From contig CALGIL010000090.1 of the NCBI GenBank assembly GCA_937914895.1, positions 1-15,042 on the forward strand: a stretch of DNA of 15,042 nucleotides. Reading direction: 5' to 3'. This DNA comes from an uncultured Angelakisella sp. Lineage in GTDB: Bacteria; Bacillota; Clostridia; Oscillospirales; Ruminococcaceae. Position numbers and translations under genes: made by a program. Position 1 is the first letter of the stretch, and every line of letters starts with the position of its first letter. Shown here piece after piece: positions 1-5,302 of this stretch. A model generated the notes under the pieces. It did no database searches. It was not told the DNA's origin and saw nothing but the letters and a program-made list of their open reading frames with translations.

Positions 1-36
1 GGGAAGGCCGATATTCTTTTGATGCCAGAAATCCTC

Positions 37-168
37 TCAGGTAATGTGCTGCACAAATGCGTCCATTTCCTGGCCCACCTCCCCAGTGCCAGTGTACTGT
101 GCGGTGCTGATGTTCCCGTAGTGTTCAACAGCCGAACCGACAGCTCTGATATGAAGTATTTCTCTATC
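37..168 (-). pseudogene. Possible C-terminal tail of a broken gene, unidentified
   Basis: On the minus strand a frame of 43 codons is open from 168 down to a TGA at 37-39. Its composition is protein-like, with the segment GNISTAQYTGTGEVGQEMD near the end. An in-frame TAA lies just upstream (169-171). A second minus frame covering about 100-240 continues upstream with plausible residues (for example KIEKYFISELS). The two could be one gene split by a frameshift near 120-165. I do not recognise the family, and no start codon or ribosome binding site is visible. It may be only a chance frame. Confidence 0.2.
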
Positions 169-277
169 TTAAGCGCAATCTTGCAGTCTTTGAAAAAATA
201 ACCTTTTAGCGGAAAGATATGTTTAAGTAATTCTTTGAGTCACCCCATTTTTCGGCTCCGCACAACAATTGTCAAGA

Positions 278-334
278 AAGCTGCACCCCATTTGTTTCCA
301 GTATATTTACTGCTCAACAAATGGGGTGCAGCTT
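278..334. repeat. Perfect 19-bp inverted repeat with 19-nt loop
   Basis: The left arm (278-296, AAGCTGCACCCCATTTGTT) is perfectly complementary to the right arm (316-334), with a 19-nt AT-rich loop between them. Downstream there is a second small stem, ATTGT-CTA-ACAAT at 337-349, followed by five T. No gene ends right next to it, so it is not clearly a gene terminator. It could be a strong hairpin terminator, a recombination or transfer-related site, or paired ends of a tiny insertion. Confidence 0.75.
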
Positions 335-732
335 ATATTGTCTAACAATTTTTTCTTCCCGCGGAATTTTTTATTTCGACATTTCTACAATTCTTCCAAC
401 AAATCCGAGGAGGATTTGCTCCAACAGTCTCGGTACCCGGTTGTTCCGGGGGATAGCAGAAACTGTACTGTTTGTTACTGCCGTACATATCTTTGGGGGA
501 ATTCCCGCCGATGCTTCGCTGGAAGGTTTAGTGGAAATTTTCCCAGAACTGAATACCTCAGGTACATGAAGAAATGGCACAGCTTTTACACTATGCCATA
601 CTTCCAGCAAAATACCGTCTTATTTAGGTGACTTTTTCTTATTCCTCGGAAGTCTTGCTTCACTTTCTATTTTATGTAAATAGCTGCGCTTTTCGATTTT
701 TTCGCAACAGTCATAGAAACACTGGTAAATCC

Positions 733-754
733 TTGCACAAAATTTGCACAAAAT
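733..754. repeat. Two perfect tandem 11-bp repeats (TTGCACAAAAT)
   Basis: TTGCACAAAAT occurs at 733-743 and immediately again at 744-754, and ATTGC follows at 756-760. The pair lies about 130 bp from the tRNA-Ser fragment. Short direct repeats at this distance from a tRNA-borne core are typical of arm-type binding sites of tyrosine recombinases or excisionases. That role is inferred only from position and form. Confidence 0.6.
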
Positions 755-881
755 CATTGCTAATCCTTCAATATCTTCCCTTTTCCTTGCAGCTATTTGA
801 CTTTCTTAGATTTATAAAATTCGGCTTATTCATGCGGTATTTCGGGAGAAATAGAGCGAAAGGTAACGAGCCTTTGGCATC

Positions 882-939
882 TGGAAATCGTGTGTGGGCT
901 TATACCCCACCGAGGGTTCGAATCCCTCTCTCTCCGCCA
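882..939 (+). tRNA. Truncated tRNA-Ser (3' part only), probable attachment site
   Basis: The run from TGGAAATCGTG through the long variable arm (GTGGG/CCCAC, about 893-910), the T arm (GAGGG-TTCGAAT-CCCTC, 912-928), the acceptor 3' strand TCTCTCC, G and CCA matches the 3' part of a bacterial tRNA-Ser with anticodon GGA. The 5' part is missing: the bases before 882 do not give the CACGA needed to pair with TCGTG in the anticodon stem, nor a D arm. The acceptor-like GGAGAAA at 845 is imperfect. This layout, a 3' tRNA copy from the anticodon loop to CCA joined to unrelated DNA, is the classical att product of site-specific integration into a tRNA gene. A functional tRNA is unlikely. Confidence 0.75.
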
Positions 940-943
940 CGTA

Positions 944-980
944 AGGCATACCTTCCGTCAAAGGGAGGGTATGCCTTTTT
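944..980 (+). terminator. Rho-independent terminator after the tRNA-Ser fragment
   Basis: A 13-bp stem with one G-U pair (AGGCATACCTTCC at 944-956 with GGAGGGTATGCCT at 964-976) has a 7-nt loop and runs into TTTTT. It starts five bases after the CCA end, so it is probably the native terminator of the original tRNA-Ser gene, kept on the chromosomal side of the att site. Confidence 0.85.
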
Positions 981-992
981 ATTATAAAGTTG

Positions 993-1001
993 TGTTATAA
1001 T
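993..1001 (+). promoter_or_regulatory. Extended -10 promoter for the serine hydrolase gene
   Basis: TGTTATAAT is a perfect extended -10 (TG, one base, TATAAT at 996-1001). No good -35 lies 17 bases upstream, where the end of the terminator sits, which is acceptable for an extended -10. Transcription would start near 1008, about 38 bases before the ATG at 1046. Confidence 0.55.
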
Positions 1002-1045
1002 GAGCTTATTTGCTGCTAAACTTTCTGAGAGGTGAAGTGTGTTCT

Positions 1046-2059
1046 ATGGATATTAACCGCATCAGGCATATTTTGCTCGATCAAGGTTTTCGAGGCTGTA
1101 TTCAAATCTCAAATAATAAACAACCCGTGTTCGCACAGGCATATGGCTACTCAGATTTTCCAAATCAAATTCCGAATACGCTTGAAACAAAATTTGCGAC
1201 TGCCTCCGCGGGAAAGGTTTTTGTCGCCGTTTCAATCCTTCAGTTGGTTGAAAACGGGAAATTGCGCCTTCAAGATACACTCGGCAATATTCTTCCTTTG
1301 GATTGGCATAAGATTGATGCAAACATTACTGTGGAGCAATTGCTTATGCACACATCCGGTATCCCGGATTACTTTGATGAAAGTGTAATGAGCGAGTACG
1401 AAGATTTGTGGAAAGACTTTCCCAATTATAGGATTCGGACAAATGCGGATTTGTGCCCGCTGTTTCTTTACAAACCGATGATGTATCATCGCGGCACAAA
1501 GTTTCAATATAATAACACCGGATTTGTCGTGCTGGCGATGATGATCGAAGCCGTGACAAATCAACCGTTTGACATCTGCCTTCAGTCAAATATCTTTAGC
1601 CCTTGCGGAATGAATTCGACAGGCTACTACGAAATGGATAGCCTTCCGGCAAAGTGTGCCAACAGCTATATCTTTGAAAAAGCAAGGGACAGGTTCCGCA
1701 CAAACATATACAGCGTAGATGCCAAGGGGACCGGCGCAGGCGGCGCATTCACAACAGTGGGAGATATTGAAAAGTTCTGGAATGCACTTCTGTCGTATAA
1801 ACTGATTCCCCGAAAAGCAACTTCCGAAATGCTGCGCTGCCATAGCGGAAATAAAGAAGCGGGATACTATGGTTATGGAATTTGGCTGGAACCCACTGAT
1901 AGCGGTTATAGCCCGTATTTCCAAGGCCGCGACCCCGGTGTAAGTTTTATATCTTTCTATGAGCCAAGTGAAAATGTCACCATTACTCTGGTGAGCAATT
2001 ACGGAGATAATGTCTGGAAGCTGCTGAGAAGTATTCGGGAATGCATATCAGGTAAATAA
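1046..2059 (+). CDS. Serine hydrolase of the beta-lactamase / AmpC-PBP4 family
   Basis: The 337-residue protein belongs to the penicillin-binding/beta-lactamase-fold serine hydrolases (esterases, D-amino peptidases, class C beta-lactamase relatives). The nucleophile motif SxxK is Ser54-Ala-Gly-Lys57. The second motif YxN is Tyr155-Asn-Asn157, and HTSGIPDY (102-109) is typical of the family. In place of a KTG/HxG third motif there is GRDPG near the C-terminus. No signal peptide or membrane helix is visible, so it is probably cytoplasmic. I chose the ATG at 1046 because GAGGTGAAG lies 9-17 bases upstream; an in-frame start at 1010 has no ribosome binding site. Activity on antibiotics cannot be inferred, since most relatives of this kind are esterases or peptidases. 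The gene is AT-richer than the genes to its right and sits beside an att site, so it may be a recent acquisition. Confidence 0.85.
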   Translation: MDINRIRHILLDQGFRGCIQISNNKQPVFAQAYGYSDFPNQIPNTLETKFATASAGKVFVAVSILQLVENGKLRLQDTLGNILPLDWHKIDANITVEQLLMHTSGIPDYFDESVMSEYEDLWKDFPNYRIRTNADLCPLFLYKPMMYHRGTKFQYNNTGFVVLAMMIEAVTNQPFDICLQSNIFSPCGMNSTGYYEMDSLPAKCANSYIFEKARDRFRTNIYSVDAKGTGAGGAFTTVGDIEKFWNALLSYKLIPRKATSEMLRCHSGNKEAGYYGYGIWLEPTDSGYSPYFQGRDPGVSFISFYEPSENVTITLVSNYGDNVWKLLRSIRECISGK

Positions 2060-2087
2060 ACAAAAATCTTTTCCTACATTACTCCAG

Positions 2088-2134
2088 AAAAGCCCTTGAC
2101 AGATGGCTGAAGCAGCCGTTTATCAAGGGCTTTT
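2088..2134. terminator. Bidirectional terminator between convergent genes
   Basis: A perfect 12-bp outer stem (AAAAGCCCTTGA at 2088-2099 with TCAAGGGCTTTT at 2123-2134) encloses a second stem (GGCTG/CAGCC, 2105-2117). The A and T runs at the ends give a U tract in both directions, which suits the convergent hydrolase genes on either side. Confidence 0.85.
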
Positions 2135-2146
2135 ACGATTTCTGTT

Positions 2147-3040
2147 TTAATGTGATGAAATGAACTCGGCTACCGCGCCGCGAATTTCCTCCGAGTGCCC
2201 GGCCATCAGATGCCCTCCTGTCTCAAAGGAGAGAAAGGTGCAACTTGGGAATCGCGGTACGGCCTTTTCGGTCTGTGCATAGTCTGCGAGCTTATCGTCC
2301 TTCGCATGGAGTATGAGCGTCGGTACCTGCAATGATTCGATGTCGTAGCGGTCGAAGTTCCTTGCCATATCGGGATTGTTGACGGCGGCGTCAAGCACAA
2401 CGCCTTCCCTGCGCTCACTGACGGGCAGCATGCTGTAAATCGCAGAAGGTTCCATTCCCATAATCGGCTTGAAAAGCGGGCTGATTGCAAACATGGCAAA
2501 GTCGTTTACCAAAAATGCGGGAGGTCCGGCATACTTGGCGTAGTCTTCCGGCTGTTCCGTATAGGGCATGGCGGAGCAGAAGCATATCAGCCCCTTTGTG
2601 CGCTGGGGGTAGTCAAGGGCAAATCGGATGGCAATGGTACCGCCTGCCGATGTCGCCAGCAGATAGACCTTATCAAGGCCCAGCTCATCCAACAGCTCTG
2701 CATAGGCCGCTGCCTGCTCGGCAGGCGTTCCGTCACCCTTGACATCGCTGCCGAGATAGCCAAACCGCGAGGGCGCGATGATTCTGTAATCAGCGCTAAT
2801 CTCCTGGCAGGTGTCGCAGGCTTGGTCGTAGCCGCCGAAGATCCCATGCACGGAGAGGATTCCTTTGCCCTCGCCTTTATCAACGTAGGTCATGCTGCCA
2901 TAGCTCAATGTAACCTTCTTCGCCTCGTAGGCGGCAAGCCGTTCCCGGCCTGCCCGCACCGCGATAGGACACCGTATGCCCTGCACAAGCAGATACACTG
3001 CAATTACGGCAAGAATGCCGCAAGGGATAACAAACCACAT
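2147..3040 (-). CDS. Membrane-anchored alpha/beta-fold hydrolase
   Basis: The 297-residue protein starts with one hydrophobic segment (about residues 3-22), probably a membrane anchor or uncleaved signal. An alpha/beta hydrolase domain follows. HGIFGGYD (65-72) is the oxyanion-hole strand. The nucleophile elbow is ATSAGG with Ser131 (Ala-x-Ser-x-Gly rather than the usual Gly-x-Ser-x-Gly). The acid is in AKDDK (Asp248 or Asp249), and the catalytic His277 is in GGHLMAG. Such proteins are esterases, lipases or peptidases of unknown substrate. It is transcribed toward the serine hydrolase gene and shares its terminator. The start codon has only a weak purine-rich stretch (GAGAGAAG) upstream, so the start is less sure than the domain. 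Confidence 0.85.
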   Translation of the reverse strand: MWFVIPCGILAVIAVYLLVQGIRCPIAVRAGRERLAAYEAKKVTLSYGSMTYVDKGEGKGILSVHGIFGGYDQACDTCQEISADYRIIAPSRFGYLGSDVKGDGTPAEQAAAYAELLDELGLDKVYLLATSAGGTIAIRFALDYPQRTKGLICFCSAMPYTEQPEDYAKYAGPPAFLVNDFAMFAISPLFKPIMGMEPSAIYSMLPVSERREGVVLDAAVNNPDMARNFDRYDIESLQVPTLILHAKDDKLADYAQTEKAVPRFPSCTFLSFETGGHLMAGHSEEIRGAVAEFISSH

Positions 3041-3094
3041 CTGCTTCTCTCACACCTTCCTTGGGGCTTTGCCGCCCCGATTCCCTTACTGGTG

Positions 3095-3208
3095 TCAAAG
3101 CCCTCCAAAGATGCTTTCAATGAGCAGACCGAGAGCTTTGCCGCGCCGCTCAAAGACACCGCCCCCGGGCGGCCTGACTGTTTTAGTGGGTGCGTTGGGA
3201 CATACCGC
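3095..3208 (-). other. In-frame extension after the UAG stop of the 3209 gene; palindrome-rich spacer
   Basis: After the TAG stop of the upstream minus-strand gene the same frame stays open for 37 codons, to a TGA at 3095-3097, and its residues look protein-like (for example RPPGGGVFERRGKALG). The DNA holds inverted repeats: GGGCTTTG (3064-3071) with CAAAGCCC (3096-3103), and CCGCC/GGCGG around 3159-3172. It could be a repeat element, a decayed C-terminus, or a readthrough extension. Nothing in the sequence decides among these. Confidence 0.3.
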
Positions 3209-3979
3209 CTACTGGGTCAGGCGGTTTATCGCACAGAAGTATTCATCAAACTTTTGGACGGCCGCCTTTTCCCCGGCGCCATGGACCGCTTTCTGCATGG
3301 CAAGAAGAATTTTTTGCATAGTGCCGACTGAAAAATATTTAAAAACCACGCCGCCCCAGCGCGGAAGCGGGTCGCTGCCCTCGAAATAATCCCAGTACCG
3401 CAGCCTGCTGTCCGGCTGCAGGCGTATTTTGTGCTGCTGGTGGGACTTCACCAGCCCGTCCACGCATAAATCCCCCCAAAAATCATCCCTGACCATAAAG
3501 GCGCCCAAAATACGCCGCTCTTTTTCCGGTGCGTCGGCAGGGCATCCCGTCAGCAGACAGGCGGAGTTGGGCCGCAGCTTGCTGGGAGTGCGCGGCTCCC
3601 CCTTGGAATAGCCGCTTAAATAGCAGCCCGTGGACAGGGCGCCGGATGAAAAGATCTCATCCAAGTCACTTAAATCAACGTCAAAAGCCGCCTGGGAATT
3701 TGGCGTGATTTTTAAAGCGCGAAGCCTGCGGCGGCGCTCCTGCTCCTTCTGGCGCATCTGCTTTTCCTCGGCCTCCTCCTCCATCCGCCTGTTGTACAGG
3801 GCGTCGAACTTGTTTTGGGCAGACTGATTTTGAAGGGTCAAAAAATGAATAAAAGCATCCGGATACACAAATTTTTTATCCCCCTGGGGAAAGGAGACCG
3901 TAACGATATTCCCGGAGCAATCCGTGACGACTCCCTGCTCAAAGATTTTGTGTATGACCGTCTGTCCAACCAGCTGCAT
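3209..3979 (-). CDS. Conserved protein with SH3-like N-terminus and coiled coil, function unknown
   Basis: The 256-residue protein begins MQLVGQTVIHKIFEQG. This type of N-terminus, ending in FPQGDKKFVYPDAF, occurs in many Clostridia as a small beta-barrel (SH3- or CarD-like) domain of about 50 residues. A highly charged coiled coil follows (about 68-92, rich in E, K, Q and R). The C-terminal domain of about 140 residues has aromatic motifs such as FMVRDDFWGDLCVDG and LRYWDYFEG. I know no function for it. The ATG at 3977-3979 is chosen because AAAGGAG lies seven bases upstream; earlier in-frame starts (up to 4048) lack a site. It lies 139 bases from the L25 gene on the same strand. A start-proximal nucleic-acid-binding role is possible from the fold type only. 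Confidence 0.75.
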   Translation of the reverse strand: MQLVGQTVIHKIFEQGVVTDCSGNIVTVSFPQGDKKFVYPDAFIHFLTLQNQSAQNKFDALYNRRMEEEAEEKQMRQKEQERRRRLRALKITPNSQAAFDVDLSDLDEIFSSGALSTGCYLSGYSKGEPRTPSKLRPNSACLLTGCPADAPEKERRILGAFMVRDDFWGDLCVDGLVKSHQQHKIRLQPDSRLRYWDYFEGSDPLPRWGGVVFKYFSVGTMQKILLAMQKAVHGAGEKAAVQKFDEYFCAINRLTQ

Positions 3980-4100
3980 GGTCTGTCTCCTTTCCATCAT
4001 AAAGAAAGCGCCTTTTCCGGCCGCGCCCATGGCGGTGCGCCGGTCCAAGCCCTTTCTTTATCCCTATAAAGCGTTGTGTTCGGCGGGATTTCATCCCTTC

Positions 4101-4120
4101 AAAAAAGCCCCCGGCGGCTT
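4101..4120 (-). terminator. Short GC-rich terminator overlapping the L25 stop
   Basis: On the minus strand, AAGCC-GCCGGG-GGCTT runs into a T run (the plus strand shows AAAAAAGCC at 4101-4109). The five-pair stem begins inside the TAA stop codon of L25. The stem is short but GC-rich and the T run is good, so partial termination is likely. Confidence 0.5.
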
Positions 4121-4718
4121 ACTCTCCCTGAGGTTCGGACGCCTCGTCCTCACCCTCGGTCTCTGGCAGATCCACCGGCCTGTGGGTATCGGCAATGGCA
4201 AGCACCACGGCGTCCGGCGGGCTTAAAATTTCGATGTCGGGATTTTTGGCGATGTCCAGCCCGTCAACTCTGACGCTGTCCCCCACCTGCATTCCGTCAA
4301 GATCTATTTCGATTTTATCAACAAGGTGGGACGGAAGCGCCCGGTAGGAAATTTCGGACAGGGGCTGATGGATTACGCCCATAACCTTTTCCCGGTTCAG
4401 AAGCACAATCCGCGCGGCGCTTGTGACCACCTCTCCGGCCTGCAGGGTTTGAAAGCTCAGGTGCTCCAGCTGGTCCGTCGCCGTTTGATAGCTGACCTCC
4501 CGCAGCAGCGCCGTCAGCTTTTGATCGCCGATGTGCAGCTCGGCCCTGCTTCCCGCGGAGTTGGACCTTAAAAAGCGGTCAACGTCCTTTTGCGAGAACT
4601 GAATGCTGAGGGACTGCTCCAGGTCTTTTCCATATAAAACGCCGGGAATGATTCCTTTTCTTCTTAGTTGTTTGGGCTTCAGGCTGGGTTCCCGATGTTC
4701 CGCATTCAAAGTAAACAT
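4119..4718 (-). CDS. rplY: 50S ribosomal protein L25, long Ctc form
   Basis: The 199-residue protein binds 5S rRNA in the large ribosomal subunit; long L25 proteins are also known as general stress protein Ctc. The N-terminal L25 domain (about 1-90) has the family pattern of a variable start followed by LRRKGIIPGVLYGKD. The C-terminal TL5-type beta domain (about 95-180) contains the VDLPETEGEDE end and a PPDAVV stretch. The tail is acidic, as usual for Ctc. The start is the second of two nearby ATG codons (4716-4718): AGGAG lies seven bases before it, but only one or two bases before the first ATG (4722-4724), which is too close. The gene has its own promoter at 4808-4835. Confidence 0.93.
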   Translation of the reverse strand: MFTLNAEHREPSLKPKQLRRKGIIPGVLYGKDLEQSLSIQFSQKDVDRFLRSNSAGSRAELHIGDQKLTALLREVSYQTATDQLEHLSFQTLQAGEVVTSAARIVLLNREKVMGVIHQPLSEISYRALPSHLVDKIEIDLDGMQVGDSVRVDGLDIAKNPDIEILSPPDAVVLAIADTHRPVDLPETEGEDEASEPQGE

Positions 4719-4807
4719 CCTCATTCTCCTTTGCTTATTTTATAAAGCTTCTTGTTGGCTGTGAATTTTGCCCTGTTTTTTTAGGCATCCATTACAGTCC
4801 TATGTTT

Positions 4808-4835
4808 ATTATAACACAATCAAACAGAATTGCAA
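4808..4835 (-). promoter_or_regulatory. Promoter of the L25 gene
   Basis: On the minus strand a perfect TATAAT (plus strand ATTATA, 4808-4813) is preceded, after 16 bases, by TTGCAA (4830-4835). It sits about 90 bases before the L25 start and is back to back with the rightward promoter, their -35 boxes seven bases apart. Confidence 0.7.
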
Positions 4836-4842
4836 ATTTTTG

Positions 4843-4871
4843 TTGACGCGCCCTATTTCAGGGTGTAAAAT
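4843..4871 (+). promoter_or_regulatory. Rightward sigma-70-type promoter
   Basis: TTGACG (4843-4848), a 17-base spacer and TAAAAT (4866-4871) form a near-consensus housekeeping promoter. The spacer contains a small palindrome (CCCTATTTCAGGG, 4851-4863) that could be an operator. The next coding start is 430 bases away, with two strong hairpins between. Confidence 0.65.
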
Positions 4872-4970
4872 TAAAATTTATATTTTCACGCAAAACCATT
4901 TAAAGACAGCCAGCTGCGCGGCGCGACCTGGGCTTTTCCCTGTCTGTCTGAAAACAAAATCGAACCCTGC

Positions 4971-5006
4971 GGAGATACGCCCCGTCCTTAGACGGGGCGT
5001 ATCTCC
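4971..5006 (+). terminator. Perfect 16-bp hairpin
   Basis: GGAGATACGCCCCGTC (4971-4986) pairs perfectly with 4991-5006 around a CTTA loop, followed by ATTTTAG. The stem is very stable, but the T run is short, so it may be a terminator or a processing or stability hairpin. Confidence 0.6.
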
Positions 5007-5014
5007 ATTTTAGT

Positions 5015-5062
5015 GCAAAAAAGGACAAATTCTCCCGGATTTGCCCTTTTTTGCGCTTTTTT
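5015..5062 (+). terminator. Rho-independent terminator upstream of the regulator
   Basis: A 16-position stem with one mismatch (5015-5030 with 5039-5054, 8-nt loop) contains A and T runs in its arms and is followed by GCTTTTTT. The T run in the right arm and after it makes termination likely in the rightward direction; the A-rich left arm could serve leftward transcription too. Confidence 0.6.
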
Positions 5063-5144
5063 CGTTATAAGCTTGGCTTGTCCCCATCCGGGGTCTCCGC
5101 CGCCATATTTTATGCAAACAATCAATATTCCTCCACATTTTTCT

Positions 5145-5172
5145 TCGACAACTGGCAATTCTGTACTGTCGA
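5145..5172. promoter_or_regulatory. Inverted repeat, candidate operator before the regulator gene
   Basis: TCGACA (5145-5150) and TGTCGA (5167-5172) form a perfect six-base inverted repeat with centres 22 bases apart, about two helical turns, 130 bases before the regulator start. A second small one, TCGGA-GTG-TCCGA, lies at 5239-5251. I could not find a good -24/-12 sigma-54 promoter in 5060-5300. The sites are candidates only. Confidence 0.25.
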
Positions 5173-5302
5173 TAGAACTGACACAAGGACAAATGGCCCC
5201 TTTGGCGGCGGGCTTTCGGTGAAAATGCCGGCACAGTGTCGGAGTGTCCGAAAAACCATTTTCAAAGGCGCAGTCATCTTTTACTATGGAGGTGTCTTAA
5301 AC

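Larger units (their letters stand above)
1..881. other. AT-rich, gene-poor stretch, probable end of an integrative element
   Basis: I see no gene here with a ribosome binding site and a recognisable product. Short open frames exist on both strands (for example 269-631 plus and 371-610 minus), but they overlap one another, start without a ribosome binding site and match no family I know. The stretch is AT-richer than the right side of the window. It holds a perfect 19-bp inverted repeat (278-334), a small stem with a T run (337-354) and a tandem 11-bp repeat (733-754). It ends exactly where a tRNA-Ser 3' fragment begins. The inferred identity is the terminal, non-coding part of an integrated element; that is inference, not something the stretch itself proves. 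Confidence 0.45.
4878..5062 (+). ncRNA. Candidate small RNA or attenuated leader
   Basis: A transcript from the 4843 promoter would run about 185 bases and end at the hairpin plus T run at 5015-5062, without any plausible ORF. It contains a possible closing stem (GACAG near 4906 with CTGTC near 4940) and the perfect 16-bp hairpin at 4971-5006. I do not recognise a known riboswitch or RNA family. It may be a stand-alone small RNA or a leader that limits readthrough into the regulator gene. Confidence 0.35.

Noticed and set aside
269..631. Small proteins on either strand at 269-631
   Set aside because: The overlapping frames have no ribosome binding sites, start inside the inverted repeat or with TTG, and match no family I know.
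845..939. A complete functional tRNA-Ser
   Set aside because: The D arm and the 5' strand of the anticodon stem are absent, and the 5' acceptor strand pairs imperfectly. Only the 3' part is convincing.
5060..5300. Sigma-54 (-24/-12) promoter before the regulator
   Set aside because: Several GG-containing stretches were checked, but none has GC at the required ten-base spacing with surrounding consensus.
5051..5302. 84-residue N-terminal extension of the regulator
   Set aside because: It has no ribosome binding site and overlaps the terminator hairpin. The ATG at 5303 follows GGAGG and gives a normal LevR N-terminus.
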